62,515 nucleotides of DNA from Lentisphaerae bacterium ADurb.Bin242 (GCA_002069785.1 MWCA01000023.1:1-62515); one strand, 5' to 3'; shown: positions 16,432 to 26,859, counted from the first letter of the stretch. Numbers and translations are program-made. Notes: generated by a model not told the origin, from the letters alone.

Positions 16432-17007
16432 TTATTTTTTCTCCGCTGCTTCCGGATGGACCAGCGTAGCGCTTTCTCTGGCAAGAAGCAGCGCAAACCG
16501 TTCGGCCGTCTTGCTCATGGCCTCGGCGAACTGAGTGGGCGTGCTGCCGGCGAGTTTTTCACGAATCATGATGGTTTTGTTGATCTTGTCCTTGGCTCCG
16601 TATTGAATCTGGTAACGGACTGCCAGTTCGGCATAGCCGTCCCGCATTTCAAACAGAAGGACCGTCCCGCTGATCAGGAGGGAGTCCGGCGCCGATTTTC
16701 CGATGTCGCCGGGTTCGTTGCGGAAGGCGAGCCTCAGGTATTTCGTGAGCATCGATCCGGGTGTCTGGACCCACTTGTGAAACTCATTGGCGCGGACGAT
16801 ATTTTCCTTTTCACGGCAGGCCATCCGGAAACGTTCGCCGGTGACGGAAGAAAACGGAATGATTTCCACCGGTTTCGGCAGGGCGATCTGCTTCGGAACC
16901 GTCAGATCGTAGTAAAAGGTCTCTGTCTGTTCCGGTTCCGGGAAAATGCTGCACGCCGCACAGAAGACCAGCCCCGTTCCGACGCAAAAAAGTGGAAGGA
17001 TCTTCAT
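16432..17007 (-). CDS. PqiC-like ABC transport auxiliary lipoprotein
   Basis: The protein has 191 residues with a lipoprotein signal whose lipobox Cys is in LVFCAACSIF. The mature part begins with the TFYYDLTVPK strand and has the family-typical FHKWVQTPGSMLTKYLRLAF segment of ABC_trans_aux/PqiC proteins, the outer-membrane lipoprotein partners of MCE lipid-transport systems. No MCE or permease partner of that system is in the window. It lies 16 bases after the LysM lipoprotein gene and two before uppP. Confidence 0.75.
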   Translation of the reverse strand: MKILPLFCVGTGLVFCAACSIFPEPEQTETFYYDLTVPKQIALPKPVEIIPFSSVTGERFRMACREKENIVRANEFHKWVQTPGSMLTKYLRLAFRNEPGDIGKSAPDSLLISGTVLLFEMRDGYAELAVRYQIQYGAKDKINKTIMIREKLAGSTPTQFAEAMSKTAERFALLLARESATLVHPEAAEKK

Positions 17008-17023
17008 GGCGGATTTCCTGCGG

Positions 17024-17848
17024 TCAGCGTTCGGCGGGAAGGGCGGGGATCTTCAAGGTCTGTCCGATCCGGAGCTGCATGCTTTTCCCGAGGACGTCTT
17101 TATTCGCGTCGGCGATCAGTTTGTAGTATTTCGGGGAGCCGTAGTGCTGCCGGGAGACTTTCACGAGCGTATCGCCCGCCTGGACTTTGTACGTGGTTCC
17201 ACCGGCTCCGGCCGTGCTCTTCACGGAAGCGGAAGCGGTCTTGCCGTTCGACTTCGAAGCGGGAACGCCGGAGGCAGACTCCCCGGACGTCCTGGCGACA
17301 CCCGGTTTGCCGGCCTTGCCGGATTCGCGTTCATTGGCGATGGCGCGCAGACGCTGCTTCATGATGCTGTTCTGCTCTTCCAGGGCCTTGGAATAGTCGA
17401 TGTATTTGCCGAGGCGTTCCTTGACTTTCGCCAGTTCCTCCGAGGAACCTTTCATGAGTTCGGGGTCGTTTTTGTATTCCTCGCACAATTTCCTGAAAAG
17501 GCTTTTGCGGGCGGCGGCGGCAAAGTTCCTGATGTCTTCGGCGTTGGTGGTATCGTTCGGGTTCATTTCCAGATATTTTTCATAGTGGTAAGCCGCCTTG
17601 AGAGGGTTGTCCAGATTGTCTCCATAAAGGGATGCCAGTTCAAAGTGGGTGACGGCCGACTTCGGGCAGACCAGCAGAAAATCTTCATAACATTTCGCGG
17701 CTTCCTGATAATTGCTGGCGCTTTTGGCCGTTCCGGCCTTGACGAACAGCGGATGGGTTTTTTCTTTCCCGACGTAATCACCGCAGGAAGAAAGAATTAC
17801 AACAGAGGCGGCGGCAAAGAGCAAGAACAATATTCTTCTGGTTTTCAT
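17024..17848 (-). CDS. TPR- and LysM-containing lipoprotein
   Basis: The protein has 274 residues. The lipobox is in VVILSSCGDY. Residues 35-110 contain tetratricopeptide-like helices (ASNYQEAAKCYEDFLL, NPLKAAYHYEKYLEMNPND). A charged helical and Ser/Gly/Ala-rich linker follows. The last ~55 residues are a LysM peptidoglycan-binding domain (TYKVQAGDTLVKVSRQHYGS). It probably tethers the outer membrane to the cell wall or scaffolds envelope proteins. First gene of the operon leading into the PqiC-like protein, uppP and the permease. Confidence 0.85.
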   Translation of the reverse strand: MKTRRILFLLFAAASVVILSSCGDYVGKEKTHPLFVKAGTAKSASNYQEAAKCYEDFLLVCPKSAVTHFELASLYGDNLDNPLKAAYHYEKYLEMNPNDTTNAEDIRNFAAAARKSLFRKLCEEYKNDPELMKGSSEELAKVKERLGKYIDYSKALEEQNSIMKQRLRAIANERESGKAGKPGVARTSGESASGVPASKSNGKTASASVKSTAGAGGTTYKVQAGDTLVKVSRQHYGSPKYYKLIADANKDVLGKSMQLRIGQTLKIPALPAER

Positions 17849-17945
17849 TATGCAATCCCTTTTCGTTCGGATTTTTGGAATTTCCTCATACTATAACGCA
17901 TTTTTGCGATAAAGGAAGCCGAAAACATGAAAATAAGAACTTTTT

Positions 17946-18674
17946 TTAAGAATTTACACTGTTTTTTGACGAAAAACGGTCCTGAAGGACGCAAATTCCG
18001 CAAACGGCGGCCGTTTCCACCCGCAGGGTCCAGTTTCCGAAATGAACGGCGTTCATCCCGCAGGCAAGGAGGCTCCGCTCCTCGGCTTCCGTGAAACCCC
18101 CTTCCGGTCCGACGAACCACGCGGCCGCGGACGGCACGCCCGCCGAAGAGTTGTTTTCCACCCGTTCCGTGACCGAGCCGAAGTAGCGGGCGGGACAGTT
18201 TTCCGCGGAATCGGAGAGGGCTTCGGCAAAGCGCATCGGCGCGGCTGTCCGAGGCAGGAACGGATTGCCGGACTGCTTGCATGCGTCGAAGAGGAGTTCT
18301 TTCCAGCGCCCGTTCACCGAGTCGTTGTCCGGCAGGGAGACGGAACGTTCGCAGACCAGCGGCACGATCCGCCAGACGCCCAGTTCGGTGATCTGGCGCA
18401 GAATCTGATCCATCTTCGGACGGCGCGGCGGCGCAATATACAGATGCAGAAGCGGGGCAGGGGGCGGCGGAATCTCCGCGAGTTCCAGAATCCGGAGCGT
18501 CTTCCCTGCGCTCACGACGGCCGTCGCCAGTCTTCCGGCGCCGTCCAGCAGCGTGCAGACATCTCCCTCTTCCGCCCGGAGCGTCCGGAAAAGGTGCGCT
18601 CCTTCCTCCTTGTTCAGAGATACGATGTCTCCTGCGCGGCATCCGGAAAGATTCTCATAACGGAAACGGTGCAT
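17946..18674 (-). CDS. rsmE: 16S rRNA (uracil-1498-N3)-methyltransferase
   Basis: The protein has 242 residues from the ATG at 18674, which has a GGGGAG site in the gap after murG; a start at 18713 would overlap murG. The N-terminal PUA-like domain is followed by the SPOUT knot with WFVGPEGGFTEAEE and a C-terminal 'FGNWTLRVETAAVCGI', the usual LG.RILR.ETA region in a diverged form. It methylates U1498 of 16S rRNA. It is the last gene of the ftsW-murG-rsmE cluster. Confidence 0.9.
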   Translation of the reverse strand: MHRFRYENLSGCRAGDIVSLNKEEGAHLFRTLRAEEGDVCTLLDGAGRLATAVVSAGKTLRILELAEIPPPPAPLLHLYIAPPRRPKMDQILRQITELGVWRIVPLVCERSVSLPDNDSVNGRWKELLFDACKQSGNPFLPRTAAPMRFAEALSDSAENCPARYFGSVTERVENNSSAGVPSAAAWFVGPEGGFTEAEERSLLACGMNAVHFGNWTLRVETAAVCGICVLQDRFSSKNSVNS

Positions 18675-18693
18675 GGCTTTTTTCTCCCCGGCT

Positions 18694-19818
18694 TCAAGAA
18701 CAGGAAGCGGCAAGGAGGTTGTCGATCATTTTCAGGATGTTTGCCGAAGCGTCGGGGAAGGCCAGTTCTTTCAGACGGAGGCCTTTTTCCCTGTATTCTT
18801 CCGGGTTTTTCAGGAAATCCTGCAATTTCGAGACGAACCGTTCTTCCGTGAGTTCCCGGTCCGGGATCAGTTCGGCTCCTCCGGAAGGAGTCAGATACCG
18901 CGCGTTTTCGGTCTGGTGATCCTGCACCGCGAAGGGATACGGCACCAGAACGGCGTATTTTCCGAAGCAGGCCAGTTCCGAGACCGTGCTTCCCCCGGCG
19001 CGGCAGACGACCCAGTCCGCCGCCGCGTAAAACCAGTCCATTTCGGGCGCGGTTTCCAGCAGGAGCCGTTGAAAGGAGGCGCCCTCGTAAAAAGCGCTGA
19101 GCTCCTCCCGTTTTCCGGTCCCCGTCAGATGAATCAGTTGAAGCGCGTTTTCCGGAGTGCCGTGCGGGATGCGGCAGGACTTGTTGATGTTCTCCGCCCC
19201 GAGCGACCCGCCGAAGATCAGCACGGTCGGCACTTCTTTCCGGAAGGAACAGTTCCAGCGCCGGTTGATGCGGTCGATCGCCTCCTCGCGGGAAGGAATG
19301 TCCTGGAGAAGCTCCGGGCGCAGCGGCATTCCGGTCAGAATGGCCGGACACCCGCACCGGGCGCTGTCCGGGGTCGGAAAGGAGAGCGCCAGCGCCTTCG
19401 CCAGCGGGCTCATCCGCAGATTGGCTTTCCCGAGGCGCACGTTGCCGTCGTGGAGGAAAAGAGGGACCCGGGAAAGGAAGCAGGCGACCACCGGAGGAAA
19501 CGACGCGAAACTGCCCATGGACAGGAGCGCGTCCGGATGGAATGCGCGGAAGATCCGGAGACACTGGAAGGCGCCCCGGAACACGGCCAGTTTGAAGCGG
19601 ATCAACGGCACCGGTTTCAGGGAGAAGGGCGTGGCGGAGATTTTCACGGCCCGGATCCCGAACGATTCCGCGGTCTTTTTCTGGGCGTCCGCATGTTTTC
19701 CGCCCAGCAGAAGAAGAGCGTCTCCGCCCTGTTTCTGAAATTCTCTCGCGATACTGAGACCCGGGTAGAAATGTCCGCCGGTCCCGCCGCAGCTTACGAT
19801 CAGTTTCCGGAAACTCAT
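18694..19818 (-). CDS. murG: UDP-GlcNAc:lipid I N-acetylglucosaminyltransferase
   Basis: The protein has 374 residues starting at the ATG at 19818; a longer frame extending back to 20964 is only a shadow of ftsW. It makes lipid II from lipid I at the cytoplasmic face of the membrane. The N-terminal glycine loop CGGTGGHFYPGLSIA, the second loop IFGGSLGAENIN, and the donor site CRAGGSTVSELACFG are all present. It starts two bases after the ftsW stop, so the two are coupled. Confidence 0.95.
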   Translation of the reverse strand: MSFRKLIVSCGGTGGHFYPGLSIAREFQKQGGDALLLLGGKHADAQKKTAESFGIRAVKISATPFSLKPVPLIRFKLAVFRGAFQCLRIFRAFHPDALLSMGSFASFPPVVACFLSRVPLFLHDGNVRLGKANLRMSPLAKALALSFPTPDSARCGCPAILTGMPLRPELLQDIPSREEAIDRINRRWNCSFRKEVPTVLIFGGSLGAENINKSCRIPHGTPENALQLIHLTGTGKREELSAFYEGASFQRLLLETAPEMDWFYAAADWVVCRAGGSTVSELACFGKYAVLVPYPFAVQDHQTENARYLTPSGGAELIPDRELTEERFVSKLQDFLKNPEEYREKGLRLKELAFPDASANILKMIDNLLAASCS

Positions 19819-19820
19819 TT

Positions 19821-21050
19821 TCAGAACTCCGTGTTTTTCTTTTTGGTAAACGGGTTCAGCCGCCGCAGACGGCCGGAGAACCATTTCTGAACCAGAATAT
19901 GATAGTCGGGGTAGGCGGCGTCCAGGGCCACGCTGACGATCAGTCCGGTCGCCAGCAGACACGCCACCAGGCTGCTGCCTCCATAACTGATAAATGGCGC
20001 GGGCATCCCCTTGGTCGGGAACGCGCCCGAAATTACGCCGAGGTTGATGATCGCCTGCATCGCGATGAAGGTCGTCAGCCCGAAGGAAAGGAACATCCCC
20101 TGCCGGGTCCGCGCCCGGATGCTCACCGTGATGGCCAGCGCCACAAACACCACATAGGTCAGCACGACCACGCACATCCAGGCGAAGCCCAGTTCCTCGC
20201 CCACGATCGAAAGGATGAAGTCCGTATGCGCTTCCGGCAGATATTTGTGCTTCATGCGGCTTTCCGCGAAGCCGACCCCCGTCCAGCCGCCCGAGCCCAG
20301 CGCCAGCAGCGAAAGCCAGAGCTGGTAGCCGGTTCCCTCCTGATACAATTCCGGGTCCTGATAGGCGATCAGACGCGCCCACCGGAAGGGGCTGAAATAT
20401 TTGATGGTGAAGAACAGCGCCGGCACTCCGATCACCGGCACCGGCAGCAGATACAGCAGACGGACGCCCGAAGCGTAGAGCAGCGCGAAAACGATCACCG
20501 TCAGCAGCAGCGTCGTCCCCAGGTCCCGGCCGAGCATCACCAGCAGGATGACCGGCAGACAGCATCCTCCCGCCAGCAGGATGAACCGCGCCGGCGACAG
20601 TTCGATCATCTTGATCTTGTCCGAACACAGTTTCGCCATGAACAGCGCCACCACCACTTTCGCGTATTCCGACGGCTGGATGCTTCCGATTCCGCCCGGA
20701 AGCTGAATCCAGCGCCGGGCTCCGTTGATCGGCGGAAACAACAGGGCCGCGATCAGCATCAGGCTCACCAGGAACATGAATATCCAGCTCCAGTCGGAAA
20801 GCCGTTTGTAGCCGATTGCCAGCACCGCGCAGAAGCCGCAGAGCCCGACCGCCCCCCACTGGATCTGCCGGATGAAATAGTAGGAACTGGACCCTTTGAT
20901 TCCGAACGAGGTCGAATACAGCACGGCCAATCCGAACAGCATCAGGATCAGCGCGACGATGCACAGCGTGACCCCTTCGGCCAGGGGCGGTTCCTTCTGG
21001 ACTGTTTCAAGACTTTCTTTATCAAGGCCTTCCGAAAACCTTTGCTTCAT
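19821..21050 (-). CDS. ftsW: SEDS-family peptidoglycan polymerase FtsW
   Basis: The protein has 409 residues with about ten membrane segments, preceded by AGGGAG. SEDS hallmarks include GARRWIQLPGGIGSIQPSEY, GRDLGTTLL and the C-terminal GMPAPFISYGGSSLVA. Adjacency to murG supports FtsW over RodA. The rest of a dcw cluster (murC, ftsQ, ftsA, ftsZ) is not beside it. The transcript leader carries a 6-bp hairpin at 21078-21093. Confidence 0.93.
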   Translation of the reverse strand: MKQRFSEGLDKESLETVQKEPPLAEGVTLCIVALILMLFGLAVLYSTSFGIKGSSSYYFIRQIQWGAVGLCGFCAVLAIGYKRLSDWSWIFMFLVSLMLIAALLFPPINGARRWIQLPGGIGSIQPSEYAKVVVALFMAKLCSDKIKMIELSPARFILLAGGCCLPVILLVMLGRDLGTTLLLTVIVFALLYASGVRLLYLLPVPVIGVPALFFTIKYFSPFRWARLIAYQDPELYQEGTGYQLWLSLLALGSGGWTGVGFAESRMKHKYLPEAHTDFILSIVGEELGFAWMCVVVLTYVVFVALAITVSIRARTRQGMFLSFGLTTFIAMQAIINLGVISGAFPTKGMPAPFISYGGSSLVACLLATGLIVSVALDAAYPDYHILVQKWFSGRLRRLNPFTKKKNTEF

Positions 21051-21077
21051 ATCTCCCTATCCCTTTCACGATCCTCT

Positions 21078-21093
21078 CCGGCACGATTGCCGG
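21078..21093 (-). other. Small hairpin in the ftsW leader
   Basis: CCGGCA-ATCG-TGCCGG on the minus strand is a perfect 6-bp stem with a 4-base loop, about 28 bases before the ftsW start. It has no T-run, so it is not a terminator. The rest of 21094-21272 shows no gene. Confidence 0.4.
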
Positions 21094-21272
21094 GGCGCGC
21101 TCAAACCCAGACACAGTAACCTAATCCATTTTTTTAAAATATCATCATCCGTTTATAATTTTTTCGCTTTTTTTTTTCGCTTTGCTTCCGGGACCGGTTC
21201 CGGCGGGCGGCGGGATGCGGAACGCCTCCTCCCGATGCGGAAAGTCTTTTCCGGAAAATTTGTGAAACAGGC

Positions 21273-22374
<1,102 letters not shown>

Positions 22375-22395
22375 TGGTTTTCGCACAGCCTTTTC

Positions 22396-22430
22396 GGGCG
22401 GGTGGTAAAAAGCCGCCTGCCCTTTTTTTT
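22396..22430 (+). terminator. Rho-independent terminator between gap and pgk
   Basis: GGGCGGGTGGT and GCCGCCTGCCC form an 11-bp stem with three G-U pairs around AAAAA, followed by eight T. It probably lowers or partly separates pgk expression from gap. Confidence 0.85.
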
Positions 22431-22462
22431 GCAACATTTCAGCAAGTCGGAGAATATAAACA

Positions 22463-23716
22463 ATGAATAAGAAAACATTGCGCGATGTCGATTTGAAGGG
22501 AAAACGCGTTGTGATGCGCGTCGATTTCAACGTCCCGGTCAAGGAAGGCGTCATCAAGGACGATACCCGGATCAAAGGGGCCCTTCCCTCCATCAACTAC
22601 GTGCTCGACCACGGCGGCTCCCTGGTGCTGATGAGCCACCTCGGACGTCCCGATGAAAAAGGAATTACCGCCGACACCAGCCTGAAACCGGTGGCCGAAT
22701 ACCTCGCCAAACTTCTCGGAAAACCCGTCCTTTTCGCGCCCGACTGCGGCAAGGCCGACAAGGAAGCCGCCGCCCTCAAGCCCGGCGAAATCCTGATGCT
22801 CGAAAACACCCGTTACTACAATGAAGAGCAGGCCAAGCTCAAACAGGCGGAAGGCCAGTCCGACGAGGATTTCAAGGCGGCCAAGGCGGCCCTCAAGGAA
22901 AAGCAGAAAGAGCTTGCCGGGAAGCTGGCTTCCTACGGCGACATCTACTGCAACGACGCGTTCGGCGCCGCTCACCGCGCCCATGCCTCCACCGCGGTCA
23001 TCACCAAATACATCGGCACTTCCGTGGCCGGATTCCTGATGGAGAAGGAGCTCGAATACCTCGGCAAGGCCATCGAAGCTCCCGTTCGTCCGTTCGTGGC
23101 GATTCTCGGCGGCGCCAAGGTTTCCGACAAGCTGGCGGTGGTCGCGAACCTCCTGACCAAGGTCGACACCCTCATCATCGGCGGCGGCATGGCCTATACC
23201 TTCCTGAAAGCGCTCGGCCACAGCGTGGGCAACTCCCTCTGCGAACTGGATCAGCTCGACTACGCCCGCCAGATGATCGGGAAGGCCGGGGAGCTGAAAG
23301 TGAACTTCCTGCTCCCGGTCGACAATATTGCGGCGGACAAGTTCGACGCCGAGGCCAATACGCAGACGGTCGGACAGGATATCCCGGACGGCTGGATGGC
23401 TCTGGACATCGGTCCGAAGACGGTCGAACTCTATGCCAAGGCCATCCGGGACGCCAAAACGGTGGTCTGGAACGGTCCGATGGGATGCTTTGAAATGCCG
23501 AAATTCGCGGCCGGGACCCTGGGCGTCTGCAAGGCGGTCGCCGGAATCAAGGACAAAGGCGGCGTTTCCATCATCGGCGGCGGCGATTCGGTTTCCGCGG
23601 TCAACAAGAGCGGACTTGCCGACCGGATGTCGCATATTTCCACCGGCGGCGGCGCTTCCCTCGAATTCCTGGAAGGCAAAGTGCTTCCGGGCGTGGATGC
23701 GTTGAGCAATCGTTGA
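22463..23716 (+). CDS. pgk: Phosphoglycerate kinase
   Basis: The protein has 417 residues. It transfers the phosphate of 1,3-bisphosphoglycerate to ADP. The family signature MRVDFNVPVKEGVIKDDTRI, the substrate loop SHLGRPDEKG and the nucleotide-site GGGDSVSAVNKSG with the late HISTGGGASLEFLEG are all present. Length matches the usual monomeric enzyme. It is 29 bases before the tpiA start. Confidence 0.97.
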   Translation: MNKKTLRDVDLKGKRVVMRVDFNVPVKEGVIKDDTRIKGALPSINYVLDHGGSLVLMSHLGRPDEKGITADTSLKPVAEYLAKLLGKPVLFAPDCGKADKEAAALKPGEILMLENTRYYNEEQAKLKQAEGQSDEDFKAAKAALKEKQKELAGKLASYGDIYCNDAFGAAHRAHASTAVITKYIGTSVAGFLMEKELEYLGKAIEAPVRPFVAILGGAKVSDKLAVVANLLTKVDTLIIGGGMAYTFLKALGHSVGNSLCELDQLDYARQMIGKAGELKVNFLLPVDNIAADKFDAEANTQTVGQDIPDGWMALDIGPKTVELYAKAIRDAKTVVWNGPMGCFEMPKFAAGTLGVCKAVAGIKDKGGVSIIGGGDSVSAVNKSGLADRMSHISTGGGASLEFLEGKVLPGVDALSNR

Positions 23717-23745
23717 GTTTTCATTACGAATCGAGGAGTATCAGA

Positions 23746-24513
23746 ATGGCCAGAAAGGTCTTTATCGCGGGAAACTGGAAGATGAACAAGACGGCGGCCG
23801 AAACCGCCGTCCTCTGCCGGGCCCTGAAAGAAAAATTCGCGGATATTTGTCCCTGTTCGGTGGAAGTGGCGGTCTGCCCGACCTTCACAAGTCTTTCCGC
23901 CGCGATCGCCGAGCTCAAAGGCACGAACATCAAGGTCGGCGCGCAGAACATCCACTGGGCCGACAACGGCGCGTTCACCGGCGAAATCTCCGGTGCGATG
24001 CTCAAGGAATTGGGCGTGGAATATGTGATCATCGGGCACAGCGAACGCCGCCAGTATTTCGGCGAAACCGATGAAACGGTCAACAAACGTCTCGTCGCAG
24101 CTCTCCGGAGCGGCCTCAAACCGATCGTCTGTATCGGCGAGACCCTCGAAGAGCGCGAAGGCGGAAAAACCGAGGCGGTCCTCGAAAAACAGATCAAGGG
24201 CGCGTTTGTCTCCATCGGCGCGGACGACTTCAAAAAGGTCGTAATCGCGTATGAACCCGTCTGGGCCATCGGCACCGGAAAAACCGCCACGCCCGACATG
24301 GCGCAGGACACCCATGCGTTCATCCGCAAGGTTCTCGCCGGACTCTACGGCGCGGCGGCCGCGGAAGATACCGTGATCCAGTACGGAGGCAGCATGAAGC
24401 CGGAAAATTCAAAGGAGCTCGTTGCCCAAAAGGACATCGACGGGGGCCTGATCGGCGGCGCCGCGCTGAAGGCGGACAGTTTCTACGACCTCGTGAAGAA
24501 CGCGATCGGCTGA
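23746..24513 (+). CDS. tpiA: Triose-phosphate isomerase
   Basis: The protein has 255 residues from the ATG at 23746, with CGAGGAG just upstream. It interconverts dihydroxyacetone phosphate and glyceraldehyde 3-phosphate. The catalytic Lys is in GNWKMNK, the His in GHSERRQYFGETDE, and the Glu in AYEPVWAIGTGKTAT; the phosphate loop IQYGGSMKPEN is also intact. It sits between pgk and secG. Confidence 0.97.
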   Translation: MARKVFIAGNWKMNKTAAETAVLCRALKEKFADICPCSVEVAVCPTFTSLSAAIAELKGTNIKVGAQNIHWADNGAFTGEISGAMLKELGVEYVIIGHSERRQYFGETDETVNKRLVAALRSGLKPIVCIGETLEEREGGKTEAVLEKQIKGAFVSIGADDFKKVVIAYEPVWAIGTGKTATPDMAQDTHAFIRKVLAGLYGAAAAEDTVIQYGGSMKPENSKELVAQKDIDGGLIGGAALKADSFYDLVKNAIG

Positions 24514-24629
24514 TTTTTCCTGAAACTATTCTGAAAAAACAGGCTTCGGGGATTGAAAAATCACCCGGAGCATGTTATTTTACAACCTTAAGGCTTTTTA
24601 TGCGGAATTTAACAAGAGGATGAACCCGG

Positions 24630-25037
24630 ATGTTTACTGTTGTCAGTGCTATCTTTTATACAGCCGTTGTGCTGATCGCCTTGCTTCTGATCGGACTTGT
24701 TCTTGTCCAGCCCTCCAAGGGCGGCGGCTTCGGGTCCGCGTTCGGCGGCGTGGGGGAAAGTGTTTTCGGCGCACAGGCCATGGGACAGCTTTCCAAACTG
24801 ACGGTTGTCCTCCTGACGCTTTTCTTTATCCTGACGCTGACTCTGGCGGTGATGACCGGCCATCGTTCCAGAACCGTGACGACCGACGGTTCGCTTCTTT
24901 TGCAGAACGCGCCGGCTCCCGCGGCGATTGCTCCGGTCCAGCCCGCGTCCGACAGGAAGAACGCCTCGCCTTCGGCTCCCGCGCCGGTGAAAGAACTGGA
25001 GAAGAAACCCGCGGCGCCGACCCCTGCGAAGAAATAA
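24630..25037 (+). CDS. secG: Preprotein translocase subunit SecG
   Basis: The protein has 135 residues. Two membrane helices (residues 5-25 and about 52-75) flank the conserved loop QPSKGGGFGSAFGGVGESVFG. It is longer than many SecG proteins because of an Ala/Pro/Lys-rich tail of about 50 residues. AAGAGGA lies ten bases before the ATG. The tpiA-secG neighbourhood is common in bacteria and supports the call. It forms part of the SecYEG channel. Confidence 0.93.
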   Translation: MFTVVSAIFYTAVVLIALLLIGLVLVQPSKGGGFGSAFGGVGESVFGAQAMGQLSKLTVVLLTLFFILTLTLAVMTGHRSRTVTTDGSLLLQNAPAPAAIAPVQPASDRKNASPSAPAPVKELEKKPAAPTPAKK

Positions 25038-25056
25038 TCATCCGGGAGTTCTCGCA

Positions 25057-26334
25057 ATGAATGTCATGGTATTGGGCGGCGGCGGACGTGAACATGCCAT
25101 TTGCCGCGGTTTGCGTCTGAGTCCGGAGGTAGAGAAGCTTTTCTGCGTTCCCGGCAACCCCGGGATCGCACAGATTGCCGAGTGTGTCACGCTTCCCTCC
25201 TGCGGCTTGGCGGCCGTGGCTGATTTCGCCGCTGAAAAAAAAGTCGGCCTGGTGGTGGTCGGACCTGAGCTTCCTCTCTGCGAGGGTGTGGCCGATGTGG
25301 TCCGGGCCCGGGGAATCCCGGTTTTCGGCCCGTCCAAGGCCGGAGCGCGATTGGAGGGCAGCAAGGATTTCTCCAAGCAGTTCATGATGAAATATCATAT
25401 CCCGACGGCGAAATACGCATCCTTCACCGACTGTGCGAAAGCGCTGGAGTATGTGAAGTCCGAATACGCCGCCGGGCGCGGCGTCGTGGTGAAGGCCGAC
25501 GGGCTGGCCGCAGGGAAGGGCGTGATTGTCGCCGCTTCCGAAGCGGAGGCCGCGGAGGCGGTCCGCTCCTGTTTTTCGGGAACGTTCGGCGCGGCCGGAA
25601 ACGTGGTCGTCCTCGAGGAGCTTCTGCACGGCGAAGAGGCCTCGATCCTGGCGCTTACGGACGGCAAATCGATTCTTCCGCTGGTTTCCTCGCAGGACCA
25701 CAAGCGCCTGCTGGACGATGACAAGGGGCCCAACACGGGCGGCATGGGCGCCTATTCGCCCGCGCCGGTGGTTACGGAGGCTCTGATGAACGAGATCACC
25801 GAGACGGTCCTGAAGCGTTTCCTGAAAGGAATCCAGGCGGAGAAACTGGACTACCGCGGGATCATCTACGCCGGGATCATGGTGACGAAGGAAGGTCCCA
25901 GGGTGCTGGAATTTAACGTCCGCTTCGGCGATCCGGAAACGGAAGCGATTCTGCCCCGCCTGGAGAGCAGTCTTTTCGATGTCCTCATGAAGACGGCGGA
26001 ATGCCGGGTTTCGGAGATCGGCATGAGGTGGAGCGATCATCCGTCCGTCTGTGTCGTGATGGCTTCGGAAGGGTATCCGGGCGAAGGGAAGAAAGGATTC
26101 GAGATTACGGGGATCGAGGAGGCCGAAGCCTCCGGCGTGATCGTCTTTCATGCCGGAACGTCGATGAAGGACGGGAAGCTCGTGAACTCGGGCGGACGGG
26201 TCCTCGTCGTTTCTGCGAGCGGGGCGGACGTGGTCGCGGCGGCCGCGAAGGCATACGAGGGCGTGGCCCGGATCCGCTGGGAAGGCGTTCATTTCCGCCG
26301 GGACATCGCGCATCGCGCGATCCGCCGGAAATAA
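25057..26334 (+). CDS. purD: Phosphoribosylamine-glycine ligase
   Basis: The protein has 425 residues and catalyses the second step of purine synthesis with an ATP-grasp fold. Visible signatures are VLGGGGREHAICRGL at the N-terminus, the ATP-grasp Lys region VVVKADGLAAGKGVIVA, GPNTGGMGAYSPAP and the metal-site EFNVRFGDPETEAILPRL. It starts 19 bases after secG and is likely co-transcribed with it. Confidence 0.97.
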   Translation: MNVMVLGGGGREHAICRGLRLSPEVEKLFCVPGNPGIAQIAECVTLPSCGLAAVADFAAEKKVGLVVVGPELPLCEGVADVVRARGIPVFGPSKAGARLEGSKDFSKQFMMKYHIPTAKYASFTDCAKALEYVKSEYAAGRGVVVKADGLAAGKGVIVAASEAEAAEAVRSCFSGTFGAAGNVVVLEELLHGEEASILALTDGKSILPLVSSQDHKRLLDDDKGPNTGGMGAYSPAPVVTEALMNEITETVLKRFLKGIQAEKLDYRGIIYAGIMVTKEGPRVLEFNVRFGDPETEAILPRLESSLFDVLMKTAECRVSEIGMRWSDHPSVCVVMASEGYPGEGKKGFEITGIEEAEASGVIVFHAGTSMKDGKLVNSGGRVLVVSASGADVVAAAAKAYEGVARIRWEGVHFRRDIAHRAIRRK

Positions 26335-26437
26335 AGACGCACTTTTTTTCAATAAAAGCCTTGCATGTTTAAAAAAATGAATTAATTTACCCGTTAACAA
26401 AACGGGCAACAACAATATTAATGAAGGAGATTGAGAA

Positions 26438-26836
26438 ATGTTCAGAAAAATGACGATCGCGGCTGTGGTTCTTGCTTCGGCAATGATTTTCAGCGCCTGT
26501 TCTTCCATTGAGGTCGGTTCCACCTTGAACAACATGAAACTCACGAGTTCGGAAACGCCCGCAAGCGTTGCTCACATCAATGCGGACGTGTGGGGCATTT
26601 ACCTGTTCAACCTGCCGCTCTTCTCCGGAAGCACCAATCAGCCGGGAAGATGCGCCGTCTTCTCGGACACGGTGCGCATGGACAAAGTCGTCTCCATGAT
26701 CACGAAGAAGGCTGCGAACGATTTCGAAGCAACCGCCGTCACGGATATGACTTCCAACAGAACCACCGTCTGGATTCCGATTTTCCTGGTTCTCTGGTAT
26801 AACGACATCCAGGTCAGCGGCAACGCCATCCGTTGA
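26438..26836 (+). CDS. Small lipoprotein of unknown function
   Basis: The protein has 132 residues with a lipoprotein signal (lipobox Cys in MIFSACSSIEV) and a strong GAAGGAG site. The mature part has a short beta-rich region, NADVWGIYLFNLPLFSG, and a hydrophobic end, TTVWIPIFLVLWYNDIQVSG. A small hairpin (CCCGTT-AACAA-AACGGG) lies in its leader near 26391-26407. A terminator follows directly, so it may be a single-gene transcript and well expressed. I do not recognise the family with confidence. Confidence 0.75.
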   Translation: MFRKMTIAAVVLASAMIFSACSSIEVGSTLNNMKLTSSETPASVAHINADVWGIYLFNLPLFSGSTNQPGRCAVFSDTVRMDKVVSMITKKAANDFEATAVTDMTSNRTTVWIPIFLVLWYNDIQVSGNAIR

Positions 26837-26859
26837 GGATCGCTGCTTTTGAATGCGCG

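Noticed and set aside
18694..20964. A 756-codon open frame on the minus strand that could be read as one large protein
   Set aside because: Only the last 374 codons are MurG with its own start at 19818. The first 382 codons are a shadow of ftsW in another frame, with Arg/Gly/Pro-rich nonsense composition.
24547..24567. Hairpin CGGGGATT-GAAA-AATCACCCG between tpiA and secG as a terminator
   Set aside because: It has a bulge and no T-run, and tpiA-secG are usually co-expressed. It may be a leader structure but support is too weak to list.
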